DNA from: Oscillospiraceae bacterium
Lineage (GTDB): Bacteria > Bacillota > Clostridia > UBA1381 > UBA9506
Length of the DNA stretch: 39,157 nt
NCBI GenBank assembly: GCA_015068615.1
Contig: SVKE01000008.1
Coordinates: forward strand, 1 to 39,157
Direction: 5' to 3'
The position numbers were made by a program, and so were the translations under genes. Below are positions 7,540-15,590 of this stretch, one piece after another. Position 1 is the first letter of the stretch; each line of letters opens with the position of its first letter. Below the pieces are notes generated by a model. The model did not search any database. It saw only the letters and a list, made by a program, of their open reading frames with translations, and had not been told where the DNA came from.

Positions 7540-9183
7540 TTGGCATATCAGGCCCTATACAGAACATGGCGACCCATGGTTTTTGACGATGTGGCAGGCC
7601 AGGAGCATATCACCCGCACCCTGCGCAACGAAATTAAAACGGATAGTCTGGCGCATGCCTATCTTTTTTGCGGTACACGCGGCACAGGAAAAACCTCCAC
7701 AGCCAAAATTCTGGCTCGGGCAGTCAACTGTGAGCACCCTGTGGACGGGAATCCCTGCAACGAATGTGAAATTTGCCGCGGCATTTTGGACGACAGCATT
7801 TTGGATGTTGTGGAAATGGATGGTGCCTCCCGCAATAAGGTGGAAAATATTCGTGAAATTATTGATGATGTGGCTTTTCTGCCCACCCGGGCAAGAAAAA
7901 AGGTATATATCATTGATGAGGTACACATGGTCACCACACAAGCCTTCAATGCGCTTTTAAAAACGCTGGAGGAGCCGCCGGCACATGTGCTTTTCATTCT
8001 GGCCACCACCGAGCTCAACAAAATCCCGCCCACCGTTTTGTCCCGTTGCCAGCGGTTCGACTTTAAAAGAATCACGCCCGATGCCATCACAGATCGTCTT
8101 TCTGAGATCGTAACCGCCTCCGGACGGGAGGTGAGCCGCGAAGCACTGCGCCTTGTGGCAGAGCTGGGTGATGGCTCCATGCGAGACTCCTTGAGCATTT
8201 TGGAACAGGCTCTTGGCTATACTGAGCAGGCCATCAGCTATGATGATCTGTTAAAGATTATCGGCATTACCGATTATGATGCGTTGTTTACCATTTGCGA
8301 GGCCTTTTGCCGCCGTGACGGCGGAGCGGCCCTGATGGTTTTAGACGAAATTATTGAAAGCGGCAAAGAGCCCGAGGTGTTTGTGGATCGGTTGAGCCGC
8401 TTTCTGCGCGACATTTTGGTGGTGAAGCTGACCCGGGATCCCCGGCAGATTTTAAACACCTCCGAAGAGCAGCTACAGCGCATGCAACAGCTGGCTGCGG
8501 CCTTTACCCGTGAAAAGCTGATTTTTGCCTTAAAAGTAATTAACGAAGCCACAGCAAACGCCAAGGGCTCCGGTTATGGCAGAACCATATATGAGCTGGC
8601 CTTAATCAAGCTGTGTGAGCCGTCATACGACAGCTCCTTTGAAGCGCTGGCAACCCGTGTGGCCGACCTGGAAAAGCGACTGGCAGAGGGAGCGCCCGTC
8701 GCAATGACAACACCGGCCGAAGCGGAGGACCTACCCCCCTGGGAGGAGCCGGTCAGTACGCCCGAGGTGCCGCAAGAGACGCCGGCAAAAGAGACGGAGA
8801 CTTCTGCCGCAGCCCCGAAGGAAGAAAAAACTCCCCCGGCAGGCGACGTTCCGGAGGTGGTTGTCCGTTGGAACGAGGTGAAGGATTATATCCGCGCTCA
8901 CGGCGGTGCACCTGTGTTGCCTCATATCAACCGTGCCACGCCTATGATTCTGCGAAAAAAGCTTTCACTTGTCTTTTCTAAAGACGCCGCGATGAATAAA
9001 ACCGTGGTAGGCCGGGCCGGAAATCTGGAGTTGATTCAGCTGGCCGCCAAGGCTGTTACCGGTGAGGATTGGGAGGTGCAGTGCCTGTCTGAAAAAGAGG
9101 CCGGCATTTCCTCCGGTGAGGAGGACTCCTTAAATCGCTTAATTGAGCTCAGCCGTGAGCACCAGGAAATCGAAATTCTTTAA
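7540..9183 (+). CDS. dnaX: DNA polymerase III subunit gamma/tau
   Basis: ATPase of the clamp-loader complex that opens the beta clamp on primed DNA and tethers polymerase cores. The 547 residues hold Walker A GTRGTGKT (45-52), a zinc module with Cys64/73/76/79, Walker B DEVHM (126-130), the LKTLEEPP segment and sensor SRC. An acidic Pro/Glu-rich linker near 390-440 precedes a tau-type C-terminal domain. I start it at TTG 7540 (MAYQALYRTWRP, the family N-terminus), 8 nt after AGGAGG; the ORF-track GTG at 7531 overlaps that ribosome site. No obvious A-tract for gamma frameshifting was noticed. ybaB follows, as usual. Confidence 0.97.
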   Translation: MAYQALYRTWRPMVFDDVAGQEHITRTLRNEIKTDSLAHAYLFCGTRGTGKTSTAKILARAVNCEHPVDGNPCNECEICRGILDDSILDVVEMDGASRNKVENIREIIDDVAFLPTRARKKVYIIDEVHMVTTQAFNALLKTLEEPPAHVLFILATTELNKIPPTVLSRCQRFDFKRITPDAITDRLSEIVTASGREVSREALRLVAELGDGSMRDSLSILEQALGYTEQAISYDDLLKIIGITDYDALFTICEAFCRRDGGAALMVLDEIIESGKEPEVFVDRLSRFLRDILVVKLTRDPRQILNTSEEQLQRMQQLAAAFTREKLIFALKVINEATANAKGSGYGRTIYELALIKLCEPSYDSSFEALATRVADLEKRLAEGAPVAMTTPAEAEDLPPWEEPVSTPEVPQETPAKETETSAAAPKEEKTPPAGDVPEVVVRWNEVKDYIRAHGGAPVLPHINRATPMILRKKLSLVFSKDAAMNKTVVGRAGNLELIQLAAKAVTGEDWEVQCLSEKEAGISSGEEDSLNRLIELSREHQEIEIL

Positions 9184-9205
9184 GCTATGGAAAGCTATAT
9201 ACAAT

Positions 9206-9270
9206 ATACGCCTTATCCGCCCATGATAAGTCTTGCGTATTTATTTCATACTATGTGGGCAGAAAGGCTA
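9206..9270 (+). promoter_or_regulatory. Candidate pseudoknot leader RNA of ybaB (twin of the darA leader)
   Basis: Stem ATACGC/GCGTAT (9206-9211 with 9235-9240) and stem CTTATC/GATAAG (9212-9217 with 9225-9230) enclose loop CGCCCAT, with a 3' bulge TCTT. After a 14-nt linker comes GTGGGCAGAAAGGCTA (9255-9270). Loop GCCCAT can pair with GTGGGC (six pairs, one G-U). The darA leader has the same layout and the identical 16-mer. I know no named class that fits. Confidence 0.5.
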
Positions 9271-9279
9271 TGAAGATAA

Positions 9280-9627
9280 ATGGCAAAACCCAATAAATTT
9301 ACAGGCGGTGGTGTCAACCAGAACAAGGCCGCCATGATGCAACGCGTACAGCAAATGCAGGAGGAAATGGAGCGCGTGCAGAACGAAATCAGCGAATCCA
9401 CCGTGGAGGCCACCGCCGGCGGCGGTGCCGTTACGGTTGTGATGAAGGGAAACCGCGACCTCGTTTCTGTCAGCCTAAAGCCTGAAATTGTAGACCCGGA
9501 TGATATTGAAATGCTGGAGGATTTAATTGTGGCCGCAGTGAACGAGGCCGGTAAAAAAGCCTCCGATATGATGGAGGAAGGTATGGCCGGCATCACCGGC
9601 GGACTGAATCTGCCGGGATTGTTTTAA
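9280..9627 (+). CDS. YbaB/EbfC family nucleoid-associated protein
   Basis: A small DNA-binding protein (115 residues) that forms a tweezer-like dimer, with a proposed role in nucleoid organisation and recombination or replication. The family signature is clear: a Met/Gln-rich helix (MMQRVQQMQEEMERVQ) then VEATAGGGAVTVVMKG and SLKPEIVDPDDIEMLEDLIVAAVNEA. Length is typical for the family (about 105-115). It follows dnaX by about 96 nt, and that gap contains the hairpin leader. The usual next gene, recR, is replaced by a glycosyltransferase. The ribosome site is weak (AAAGG far upstream, GAAG nearer), which fits translational control by the leader. Confidence 0.95.
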   Translation: MAKPNKFTGGGVNQNKAAMMQRVQQMQEEMERVQNEISESTVEATAGGGAVTVVMKGNRDLVSVSLKPEIVDPDDIEMLEDLIVAAVNEAGKKASDMMEEGMAGITGGLNLPGLF

Positions 9628-9642
9628 AACGGAGGTGTATCC

Positions 9643-10794
9643 ATGAAGATACTGTTTCTATCCGTTCCCACAGGACAAGGACATCATCAAGCCGCAAAGG
9701 CCGTGCTGGAATACTTTCAGCAGGACGATTCTGTGGAATGCCGTTTTTTGGATGTGGTGGATAATACCAGCTCATTTTTAGCCGATTCTCTGCAAAAGGG
9801 CTATCTGATTTCCACAACGGTAGCACCCAAGATGTATGGCACCTTTTATGATATGGCCGACCGACGGAATTATTCCAAATCCTCGAGTCTGGGCAAATTT
9901 GTAAAATCTATCCTAAATAAGAAGCTCTCAAAATATATTGAAATATATGACCCAGATATCATCGTAACGACACACATCTTCTCTGCTCTTGCCTTGACCT
10001 ATCTGCGCAAGAAGCAGGCAATTCGGGCCAAAACCATTGCCATTATCACAGATTTCACCATTCACCCCTACTGGGAGGATACGAAGCTGGATTATTATAT
10101 CACCGCCTCAGAGCTTTTGGGCTTTCAGGCGATGAAAAAGGGTCACGAGCCAGAAAAGGTAAAGCCCTTCGGCATTCCGATTCGCCCGCATTTTGCGCAC
10201 AAGCTGTCTAAGGAGGAGGCCCGCAAGCACCTAAAGCTTGAGAATCGCTTCACCATTCTGCTGATGATGGGATCCATGGGATATGGCAGCGACACGCTGG
10301 ACACCGTGCGTAATTTAGATCGCATGGAGGAAGATTTTCAGCTGGTCACCGTCTGCGGTACCAACAAGCGCTTAAAGGCGCGAATCGACCGAATGACCAA
10401 GCATAAAACCATTATCAATTACGGATATTCAAATGAGGTTGCAACATTGATGGACGCGGCCGACTGTATCATCACCAAGCCCGGCGGCCTCTCCACCTCT
10501 GAGGCGCTGGCCAAGGAGCTCCCCATCATTATGATGGATCCGATTCCCGGTCAGGAGGACAGAAACAAGGAGTTTATGTTAAACAATGGCATTGCCCTTT
10601 CTGTCAGCGATACCTTCCCGGTAACAGAGGCCGTATATCAGCTGATGCATTACGATTTTAAGGTTGAATCGCTGCGACGTAACATGAAAAACTTTTCCAA
10701 GCCAAATGCAGCCGCAGCTCTGGGTGAATTTATGCTGACGCTTTGCCAAAAGCCTGGTAAGGCGGCAGAGACACAACTTAAAGAAGCGCAGTAA
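9643..10794 (+). CDS. UgtP/MGDG-synthase-like diacylglycerol glycosyltransferase
   Basis: A GT28 family, GT-B fold glycosyltransferase of 383 residues. The N-terminal MGDG-synthase domain opens with PTGQGHHQAAKAV (the family GHG-H-AA motif). The C-terminal nucleotide-sugar site reads TKPGGLSTSEALAKELPIIM then DPIPGQEDRN. Relatives transfer glucose or galactose from a UDP-sugar to diacylglycerol, making membrane glycolipids at the inner leaflet. There is no signal peptide, as expected for a peripheral cytosolic enzyme. CGGAGG lies 8 nt before ATG, and the gap to ybaB is only 15 nt, so the two are co-transcribed. The acceptor and sugar are not determined by sequence. Confidence 0.85.
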   Translation: MKILFLSVPTGQGHHQAAKAVLEYFQQDDSVECRFLDVVDNTSSFLADSLQKGYLISTTVAPKMYGTFYDMADRRNYSKSSSLGKFVKSILNKKLSKYIEIYDPDIIVTTHIFSALALTYLRKKQAIRAKTIAIITDFTIHPYWEDTKLDYYITASELLGFQAMKKGHEPEKVKPFGIPIRPHFAHKLSKEEARKHLKLENRFTILLMMGSMGYGSDTLDTVRNLDRMEEDFQLVTVCGTNKRLKARIDRMTKHKTIINYGYSNEVATLMDAADCIITKPGGLSTSEALAKELPIIMMDPIPGQEDRNKEFMLNNGIALSVSDTFPVTEAVYQLMHYDFKVESLRRNMKNFSKPNAAAALGEFMLTLCQKPGKAAETQLKEAQ

Positions 10795-10833
10795 AGAGCC
10801 ATATATGCTGCTTTTTACTGGCAACAAGCAGCA

Positions 10834-10897
10834 ATGCGCACCACCGGCCCACAGTGGGGCTGCGCATGCTATAATAAATGAGTGGGCAGAAAGGCTA
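10834..10897 (+). promoter_or_regulatory. Candidate pseudoknot leader RNA of darA (twin of the ybaB leader)
   Basis: Stem ATGCGCA/TGCGCAT (10834-10840 with 10861-10867) and CCAC/GTGG (10841-10844 with 10854-10857) enclose loop CGGCCCACA, with a 3' bulge GGC. A 14-nt linker then leads to GTGGGCAGAAAGGCTA (10882-10897), identical to the ybaB copy. Loop GCCCAC pairs perfectly with GTGGGC. The ribosome site AAGGGG begins right at its 3' edge, so folding could control translation. A TATAAT (10870-10875) in the linker is an alternative reading as a promoter, but it has no good -35. Confidence 0.5.
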
Positions 10898-10907
10898 AGG
10901 GGATTCT

Positions 10908-11240
10908 ATGAAGCTAGTATTTGCAATTGTGAACAACGAAGACGGCAATCAGGTTATGCGTGAGCTGAATAAGGCCGGATTTTCCGTTACAAAAATGGCT
11001 TCCACCGGAGGCTTTCTCCGGGCGGGCAACACCACGCTTTTGGTCGGTACAGAGGAGAAAGACGTGCAGAGTGCCATGGACATCATTGCTAAACACAGCA
11101 TGAAGAGAAAGCAGATTATGTTCACACCCGAGCCCTTTATCGGCGCCGCCGGAAACGACTATGCTGCCTATCCGGAGGAAGTTGAGGTAGGCGGTGCAAC
11201 CATCTTCGTAGTGGATGTGGAGCGCTTTGAAAAGGTATGA
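10908..11240 (+). CDS. darA: Cyclic-di-AMP receptor DarA/PstA (PII-like)
   Basis: A PII-like trimeric protein that binds cyclic di-AMP (YaaQ/PstA/DarA family). The 110 residues follow the family throughout: MKLVFAIVNNEDGNQVMREL, then the ligand-binding loop start ATSTGGFLR-like ASTGGFLRAGNTTLLVG, and a C-terminal GGATIFVVDVERF strand. Its downstream target is not firmly established. AAGGGG precedes ATG by 6 nt. It starts the darA-holB-ricT gene run known from Bacillus, but tmk, usually upstream, is absent here and a glycosyltransferase precedes it. The 3' end overlaps holB, implying translational coupling. Confidence 0.95.
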   Translation: MKLVFAIVNNEDGNQVMRELNKAGFSVTKMASTGGFLRAGNTTLLVGTEEKDVQSAMDIIAKHSMKRKQIMFTPEPFIGAAGNDYAAYPEEVEVGGATIFVVDVERFEKV

Positions 11241-12252
11241 TTACAGCTCCGTAGTCGGGCACAGCTTAATTTGTGAAAAATTACGGCAAGCAATACGCAC
11301 CGGCCGAATCGTCAGTGCGTATTTGCTTTCCGGTGCCACGGGCATCGGAAAAAAAACCGTTTGCAGACCCTTTGCCGCTGCCCTTTTATGTGAGCATCCG
11401 GCAGATGGTGTGGCCTGTGGCACCTGTACAGCCTGCCGTTTACTGGCCTCTGGCAGCCATCCCGATTTAATCTGGCTGGAGCCGCCGGCGGATAAAAAAA
11501 GCATTGGCGTGGAGCTCGTGCGGGAAAGGCTTGTAAAAGAGGCCGCCATACGTCCGTTTACGTCGGCACGCAAGGTTTTTGTGATAGAAGCCGGTGAACT
11601 GATGACACAGGAGGCGCAAAACGCGTTGCTCAAAATTTTGGAGGAGCCACCCGCTTACGCGGTGTTTATCCTACTGGCAAAAACCCGTGACAGCTTGCTT
11701 GACACGGTTTTGTCGCGTTGCTTAAAGCTTCAGTTGTTGCCTCTTGATGCATCCCTCTGTCAGCGCTATTTTGCTATGCGCCCGGAGGCAGATGAAGCGC
11801 GAAGAGCCTTGGCAGCTTCCTTTAGTCAGGGCGTTTTGGGACGCGGCATGAAAATACTGACAGATAGCGAATATTACGACTTATATAAAAGCACCGTCTC
11901 ACAGCTGTGTGCCCTGGCAAAAAACCACACAGCTTTGACGGATTTGCAGCAATTCTTTACAGAAAACAAGGCCCGGATGAACGACATCATTGATTTTATG
12001 TTGTTGTTTTTGCGGGATTGTCTACGGCTGAAAATAAATCACGGCACAGCGCTTATTTTAAGCGACCAAAAAACGGCGATAGAGCACTTTACCGCCGTTA
12101 CCTCGCCTCGCGGTCTGGTACGTGCCATGGAGGCCGTTATAAAATACAGAGAGCGTCTTGAAAAAAATGCAAGCTTTGCTGTGGCAGGGCTGCAACTTTT
12201 GACAAGAATGCAGGAGGAAATTCATGATAAAGGTAATAGGAATCCGTTTTAA
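11215..12252 (+). CDS. holB: DNA polymerase III subunit delta'
   Basis: A clamp-loader subunit that acts with DnaX and delta. The 345-residue chain has the AAA+ P-loop SGATGIGKKTV, a zinc module CEHPADGVACGTCTACR, the LLKILEEPP segment and a sensor SRC (VLSRCLKLQL). It is shorter and more divergent than DnaX in the same window, as delta' proteins usually are. The start is uncertain: ATG 11215 overlaps darA by 26 nt with a poor ribosome site, while TTG 11227 (LKRYDYSSVVGH) lies 4 nt after GGAG and better matches the family N-terminus. ricT begins inside its 3' end, so the three genes are tightly coupled. Confidence 0.93.
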   Translation: MWSALKRYDYSSVVGHSLICEKLRQAIRTGRIVSAYLLSGATGIGKKTVCRPFAAALLCEHPADGVACGTCTACRLLASGSHPDLIWLEPPADKKSIGVELVRERLVKEAAIRPFTSARKVFVIEAGELMTQEAQNALLKILEEPPAYAVFILLAKTRDSLLDTVLSRCLKLQLLPLDASLCQRYFAMRPEADEARRALAASFSQGVLGRGMKILTDSEYYDLYKSTVSQLCALAKNHTALTDLQQFFTENKARMNDIIDFMLLFLRDCLRLKINHGTALILSDQKTAIEHFTAVTSPRGLVRAMEAVIKYRERLEKNASFAVAGLQLLTRMQEEIHDKGNRNPF

Positions 12253-13096
12253 ATCGGTCGGAAAGATTTATTACTTCGATCCGGATGAAAAAAAATTTGC
12301 TCTGGGTGACGGTGTCATTGTCGAAACCGCCCGGGGCACGGAATACGGTCAGATTGCTATGACCGAAAAGGAAATTGACGAAAAAAGGTTCCCCATTCCC
12401 ATTAAAAAAATTATCCGCAAAGCCACAGATGCTGATCGGAAAACACTGGAGGAGAACAGCAAAAAGGAAAAAGAGGCCTACGATGTGTGCCTTGCTAAAA
12501 TCAAGAATAACAAGCTGGATATGAATTTGATTGATGTGGAATATACATTTGACAGAAGCAAAATTTTGTTTTATTTCACAGCCGAGGGACGTGTAGACTT
12601 CCGCCAGCTGGTGAAGGATTTGGCATCGGTGTTCCGCACCAGAATTGAGCTGCGGCAAATCGGCGTGCGTGACGAGGCCAAAATGCGCGGCGGTCTGGGT
12701 ATTTGCGGCAGACCCCTGTGCTGCTCCCTCTTTTTAGGCGATTTTGAGCCGGTATCCATCAAAATGGCAAAGGAGCAGTCCCTGTCCTTAAATCCCACAA
12801 AAATTTCCGGCACCTGCGGTCGATTGATGTGCTGCTTAAAGTATGAGCAAGAGGCCTATGAGGCTTTAATTAGGGAGACCCCGAACAACGGCGCTGTGGT
12901 AGACACCCCCGCAGGACGCGGCACGGTTGTTTCCACCAGCCTGTTAAAGGGCCTGGCGCAGGTTCGCCTGGATTCTGCAGCAGAAAACGCACTGAGCGAA
13001 TTTAAAGTGTCTGATTTGGTTGTGATTAAAGACACCGCAAGACGACATCAGGAAGAAGAAATCGACCTTTCAACCTTAAAGGAGCTGGAAGGATAA
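12224..13096 (+). CDS. ricT: PSP1-domain protein RicT (YaaT)
   Basis: A PSP1 C-terminal domain protein; in Bacillus subtilis RicT (YaaT) works in the RicA-RicF-RicT complex, which carries Fe-S clusters and promotes RNase Y processing, sporulation and competence. The 290 residues hold the conserved cysteine pattern CGRPLCC (near 163) and CGRLMCC (near 200), plausible Fe-S ligands, and the motifs VDFRQLVKDLA and ELRQIGVRDEAK. AGGAGG lies 6 nt before ATG. It overlaps holB by 29 nt, so it is translated from a site inside holB. No ricA or ricF is visible here. Confidence 0.93.
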   Translation: MIKVIGIRFKSVGKIYYFDPDEKKFALGDGVIVETARGTEYGQIAMTEKEIDEKRFPIPIKKIIRKATDADRKTLEENSKKEKEAYDVCLAKIKNNKLDMNLIDVEYTFDRSKILFYFTAEGRVDFRQLVKDLASVFRTRIELRQIGVRDEAKMRGGLGICGRPLCCSLFLGDFEPVSIKMAKEQSLSLNPTKISGTCGRLMCCLKYEQEAYEALIRETPNNGAVVDTPAGRGTVVSTSLLKGLAQVRLDSAAENALSEFKVSDLVVIKDTARRHQEEEIDLSTLKELEG

Positions 13097-13139
13097 TATT
13101 GACTAAAGCCGCCTTGTGCGGACGGAGAGGAGATTTACC

Positions 13140-13463
13140 ATGGCAAAGAAGGAAAAGGAATTTCTATCATACGAGGGTCGCCCGCTTCTGCGTGACGGCA
13201 ATGTGTTATACTATGGCGACTTTAAGGAGAATTTTATCACCCGCTTTACTATTTTAGAAACAAAGAAGGTCAACGATTTAGAAGTAGCCTCCAAGGTCAA
13301 CATTGAGCTTTTGGAGAAACACGGCGACGACATCAGCACGGCGCGCTTAACCAAAAAGGCAGAGCGCTCCAGTCTGTACGCTGCTTTGGACATCGGCATC
13401 TATTGGCTGGAGGATATTCTGGAAATGGAACGAGAGTTCTTGCAGAAGCAGGCCGCACAATAA
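13140..13463 (+). CDS. Small conserved-looking protein of unknown function
   Basis: I do not recognise a family for this 107-residue, charged, probably cytosolic protein (MAKKEKEFLSYEGRPLL...). It has no cysteines, so it is not the zinc-binding YabA found after yaaT in Bacillus. The middle part (FITRFTILETKKVNDLEVASKVNIELL) suggests beta structure, followed by helical segments. The start is ATG 13140, 8 nt after GGAGAGGAG; the ORF-track start GTG 13116 precedes that ribosome site. It lies 43 nt after ricT and before a strong terminator, so it is probably the last gene of the darA-holB-ricT operon. Confidence 0.75.
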   Translation: MAKKEKEFLSYEGRPLLRDGNVLYYGDFKENFITRFTILETKKVNDLEVASKVNIELLEKHGDDISTARLTKKAERSSLYAALDIGIYWLEDILEMEREFLQKQAAQ

Positions 13464-13540
13464 GCTTTTTACTAAGAGTTATAGAAAATGCCCGAACCGG
13501 GCAAGGCAAAAATTCTGCAATAGCAGCATATTGTAACCCA

Positions 13541-13576
13541 AAAAGGGGCTTTAGCATTTTGCTAGAGCCCCTTTTT
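13541..13576 (+). terminator. Intrinsic terminator of the darA operon
   Basis: GGGGCTTTAGCA and GCTAGAGCCCC form a stem around TTTT, flanked by AAAA and TTTTT. It belongs to the same hairpin family as 103-140 and 3431-3463. Confidence 0.85.
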
Positions 13577-13623
13577 GAAAAATAATAAAAATACAAATAT
13601 TTTGGACTTTTTTATTTTTCATC

Positions 13624-13652
13624 TTGACTTTTTCTTTAATTTTCGGTATAAT
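13624..13652 (+). promoter_or_regulatory. Sigma-A promoter of the XRE regulator
   Basis: TTGACT (13624-13629), a 17-bp spacer and TATAAT (13647-13652). The start would be near 13659, about 31 nt before the GTG start. This excludes the ORF-track start at 13624. Confidence 0.85.
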
Positions 13653-13689
13653 TTCCTATATAATCCAACAAAAGAGAGGAAGATTCAAG

Positions 13690-14115
13690 GTGGAACCCAA
13701 TCACGCATCCCTTGCCTCACGTCTCAAAGCTCTGCGAAGGGAGTCCGGAAAGTCACAGGAGACTCTGGCCCGCGAGCTGGGTATTTCCCGCAGCTGTCTG
13801 GCTAATTATGAAAACGGCACGCGTATGCCGGATTGCGATATGCTCATACGTATCGCCAATCTTTTTCATGTGCTGACAGATTATCTCATTATGCGAACAG
13901 ATCACCGCTCTCCGGAGCTGAGCATGGATGAGCTCAATGAAACCATACGGCTGAAAAACTATATAAAAGCTTATGAAGCCGGGCTGGATATTACAAAGCT
14001 CGCACCGGAGGGACAGATGATTCTGCTCAATTACTATAGCTACCTAAGGGCTAAGAGCCATCAGCACGGCGAAGCTGCACCCATACCTAAATGTCAGTCT
14101 ACCTCGTCGAAATAG
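13690..14115 (+). CDS. XRE-family transcriptional regulator
   Basis: A 141-residue protein with an N-terminal Cro/CI-type helix-turn-helix at about 9-62 (LASRLKALRRESGKSQETLA, LGISRSCLANYENG, then DCDMLIRIANLFHVLTDYLI). A C-terminal helical tail lacks any domain I recognise. The GTG start is 10 nt after AGAGGAAG and downstream of a consensus promoter; extending to the ORF-track start would translate through that promoter. It is transcribed alone and faces the ceramidase/NagA genes, converging on them. Its target is unknown. Its 3' end overlaps a GlpP-like relic on the other strand, which suggests its tail was reshaped by a rearrangement. Confidence 0.85.
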   Translation: MEPNHASLASRLKALRRESGKSQETLARELGISRSCLANYENGTRMPDCDMLIRIANLFHVLTDYLIMRTDHRSPELSMDELNETIRLKNYIKAYEAGLDITKLAPEGQMILLNYYSYLRAKSHQHGEAAPIPKCQSTSSK

Positions 14116-14188
14116 CATGAGCGCCACTCTCTAGGGCAAGTGCCGCCTCCTCTTTTGCTGCAATGAGGCCGCCGGTCATAATCAGCAC
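14099..14188 (-). pseudogene. GlpP-like C-terminal relic
   Basis: On the minus strand a 29-codon frame ends at TAG and reads VLIMTGGLIAAKEEAALALE then SGAHAISTR. This is strongly like the end of GlpP (glycerol-3-phosphate-responsive antiterminator), where GGLI, a K-E-D/E stretch, AL-x-GA and a final IST/VST triplet form the phosphate-binding end of the barrel. A stop codon precedes the fragment directly, so the rest is gone. It overlaps the last 17 bp of the XRE gene. Identification rests on a short match, so certainty is limited. Confidence 0.4.
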
Positions 14189-14201
14189 TTATATAATGGC
14201 C

Positions 14202-15581
14202 TCAGGCTCTTTTGTGGAGCTCTGTAAGCAATGCCTTCCCTTCTGCAACAAGCTTTTCTGCCACACCGGCTTTATAGGGCGAGGTGCGTGCCTCATACCC
14301 TCCCTCATCGTAGGCAGACTGCATGGGGAAATATCCTTCATTGCCATTTGTCAGGGCGCAGGGCATAATCATGGCCCAGCCTTCGGCCTCTTTAATGCCG
14401 ACTCCGATATCTGTAAAGGGCTCTCCCGGTATACCCACCAAGGCTACACCTCCAATGCGCACGCCAACCAGACCAAGGTCAAAATGGTCGGGACCACCTT
14501 CCATTCTGCACATACGCAGCGCCTCTGCCACAACCGTGGTCAGCTCCATGGCCTCATAGGGAATCATGTCATCGCGATCGGCATCATGCCATTCCTTATA
14601 CTGATGCGCCAGCGGCAAATCCTCCGGAGCAGGCACATTAGCCGGAATCACCGCATCCCGGTGCAGTATGTCTATTGTATCTACATCCACATAATGTACC
14701 TTGTCGTATACCTGTAGCACCGTTCCTGCCAAAGCACGACCCACAAAGCGAGCCATGCCGGGGCTCTTCATTTCATTATCAAAGCTGATTTCCGTATCGT
14801 TCATGTCGCCACCCTCAGGAAAAACATGGGTGCTACCCACATCGCCCTGCGCACCGGCAAAGAACATGCACTTCGTTCCATCTAAGGCCTTTTCCACCGT
14901 TTGGCGCATCCAGCCCGGCCAGTCAGAGGAAAGAAGCTCACCGCCAATGGTATCGGCATGCAAGCCATAATTCACGAGCACAATGCTCTCTGCCCCTTCT
15001 CTGTCAAAGCGCAGCACGTGTACCCTTTGGTCAAGCTCACCGATGGGATGGTCAATATTTGGATCGCCAATGGGCGGACAGGTCATTGTCGTTCCGTCCT
15101 TCATTTTATATCTGCGAATGTAGGCCACCCTTTCCGGTGCATAGCCGGTGATATAGCCCATTTTTGCAGGCTTCATATCGGCCAGTGCGAGTTTTGCCAC
15201 ATCAGCAAGACGTCCGCCCAAAAACTCAGCATAATCCCGAATCACAGCTTCATCCGCTTCACTCAGCTCGAACATATCCATAGGCTTAAGAAATGGGCCT
15301 GTATGTGTGTGTGACGCGGAAATCATAATATCGTCCTTTGCAACGCCGGTGACCTGCTGAATCTTCAGGCAATATTCCTCAATCAAATCAGCGTCAATAC
15401 CACCATTATCCACCGCGATAAGCAAAATTGTTTTCCCCCCGCAGGAAAGCGCCATGGCCGAAGCCTCTAAGTCATCTAAAAAGCCCCTGGCAAACCTGGG
15501 AACATAATAGCCATAAATGCCTATGCCCAAGGGAGGGTTGATATTCACCCTTGCATATCCAACTCGAAAATCCTTCATCAT
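14202..15581 (-). CDS. Neutral/alkaline ceramidase-like hydrolase
   Basis: A 459-residue protein like the N-terminal catalytic domain of neutral/alkaline non-lysosomal ceramidases. The metal-site motif SASHTHTGP (His91, His93) and the C-terminal-half motif FFAGAQGDVGS are family hallmarks, along with NYGLHADTIGG. Eukaryotic-type ceramidases are about 650-780 residues with an extra immunoglobulin-like domain; this one has only the catalytic part. There is no signal peptide, so it is probably cytosolic, and its real substrate may not be ceramide. AGGAGG precedes ATG. It lies 9 nt after nagA and is co-transcribed with it, pointing to an amide or amino-sugar substrate. Confidence 0.8.
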   Translation of the reverse strand: MMKDFRVGYARVNINPPLGIGIYGYYVPRFARGFLDDLEASAMALSCGGKTILLIAVDNGGIDADLIEEYCLKIQQVTGVAKDDIMISASHTHTGPFLKPMDMFELSEADEAVIRDYAEFLGGRLADVAKLALADMKPAKMGYITGYAPERVAYIRRYKMKDGTTMTCPPIGDPNIDHPIGELDQRVHVLRFDREGAESIVLVNYGLHADTIGGELLSSDWPGWMRQTVEKALDGTKCMFFAGAQGDVGSTHVFPEGGDMNDTEISFDNEMKSPGMARFVGRALAGTVLQVYDKVHYVDVDTIDILHRDAVIPANVPAPEDLPLAHQYKEWHDADRDDMIPYEAMELTTVVAEALRMCRMEGGPDHFDLGLVGVRIGGVALVGIPGEPFTDIGVGIKEAEGWAMIMPCALTNGNEGYFPMQSAYDEGGYEARTSPYKAGVAEKLVAEGKALLTELHKRA

Positions 15582-15590
15582 ATAAGCCTC

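Noticed and set aside
10870-10875. TATAAT as a darA promoter that would explain the repeated 16-mer
   Set aside because: No usable -35 at 16-18 bp, and the ybaB copy has its -10-like sequence at a different distance from the 16-mer.
10834-10908. Resemblance of the darA leader to the SAM-II riboswitch
   Set aside because: Both are small pseudoknots with an AT-rich linker, but conserved SAM-II bases do not line up and neither downstream gene concerns methionine.
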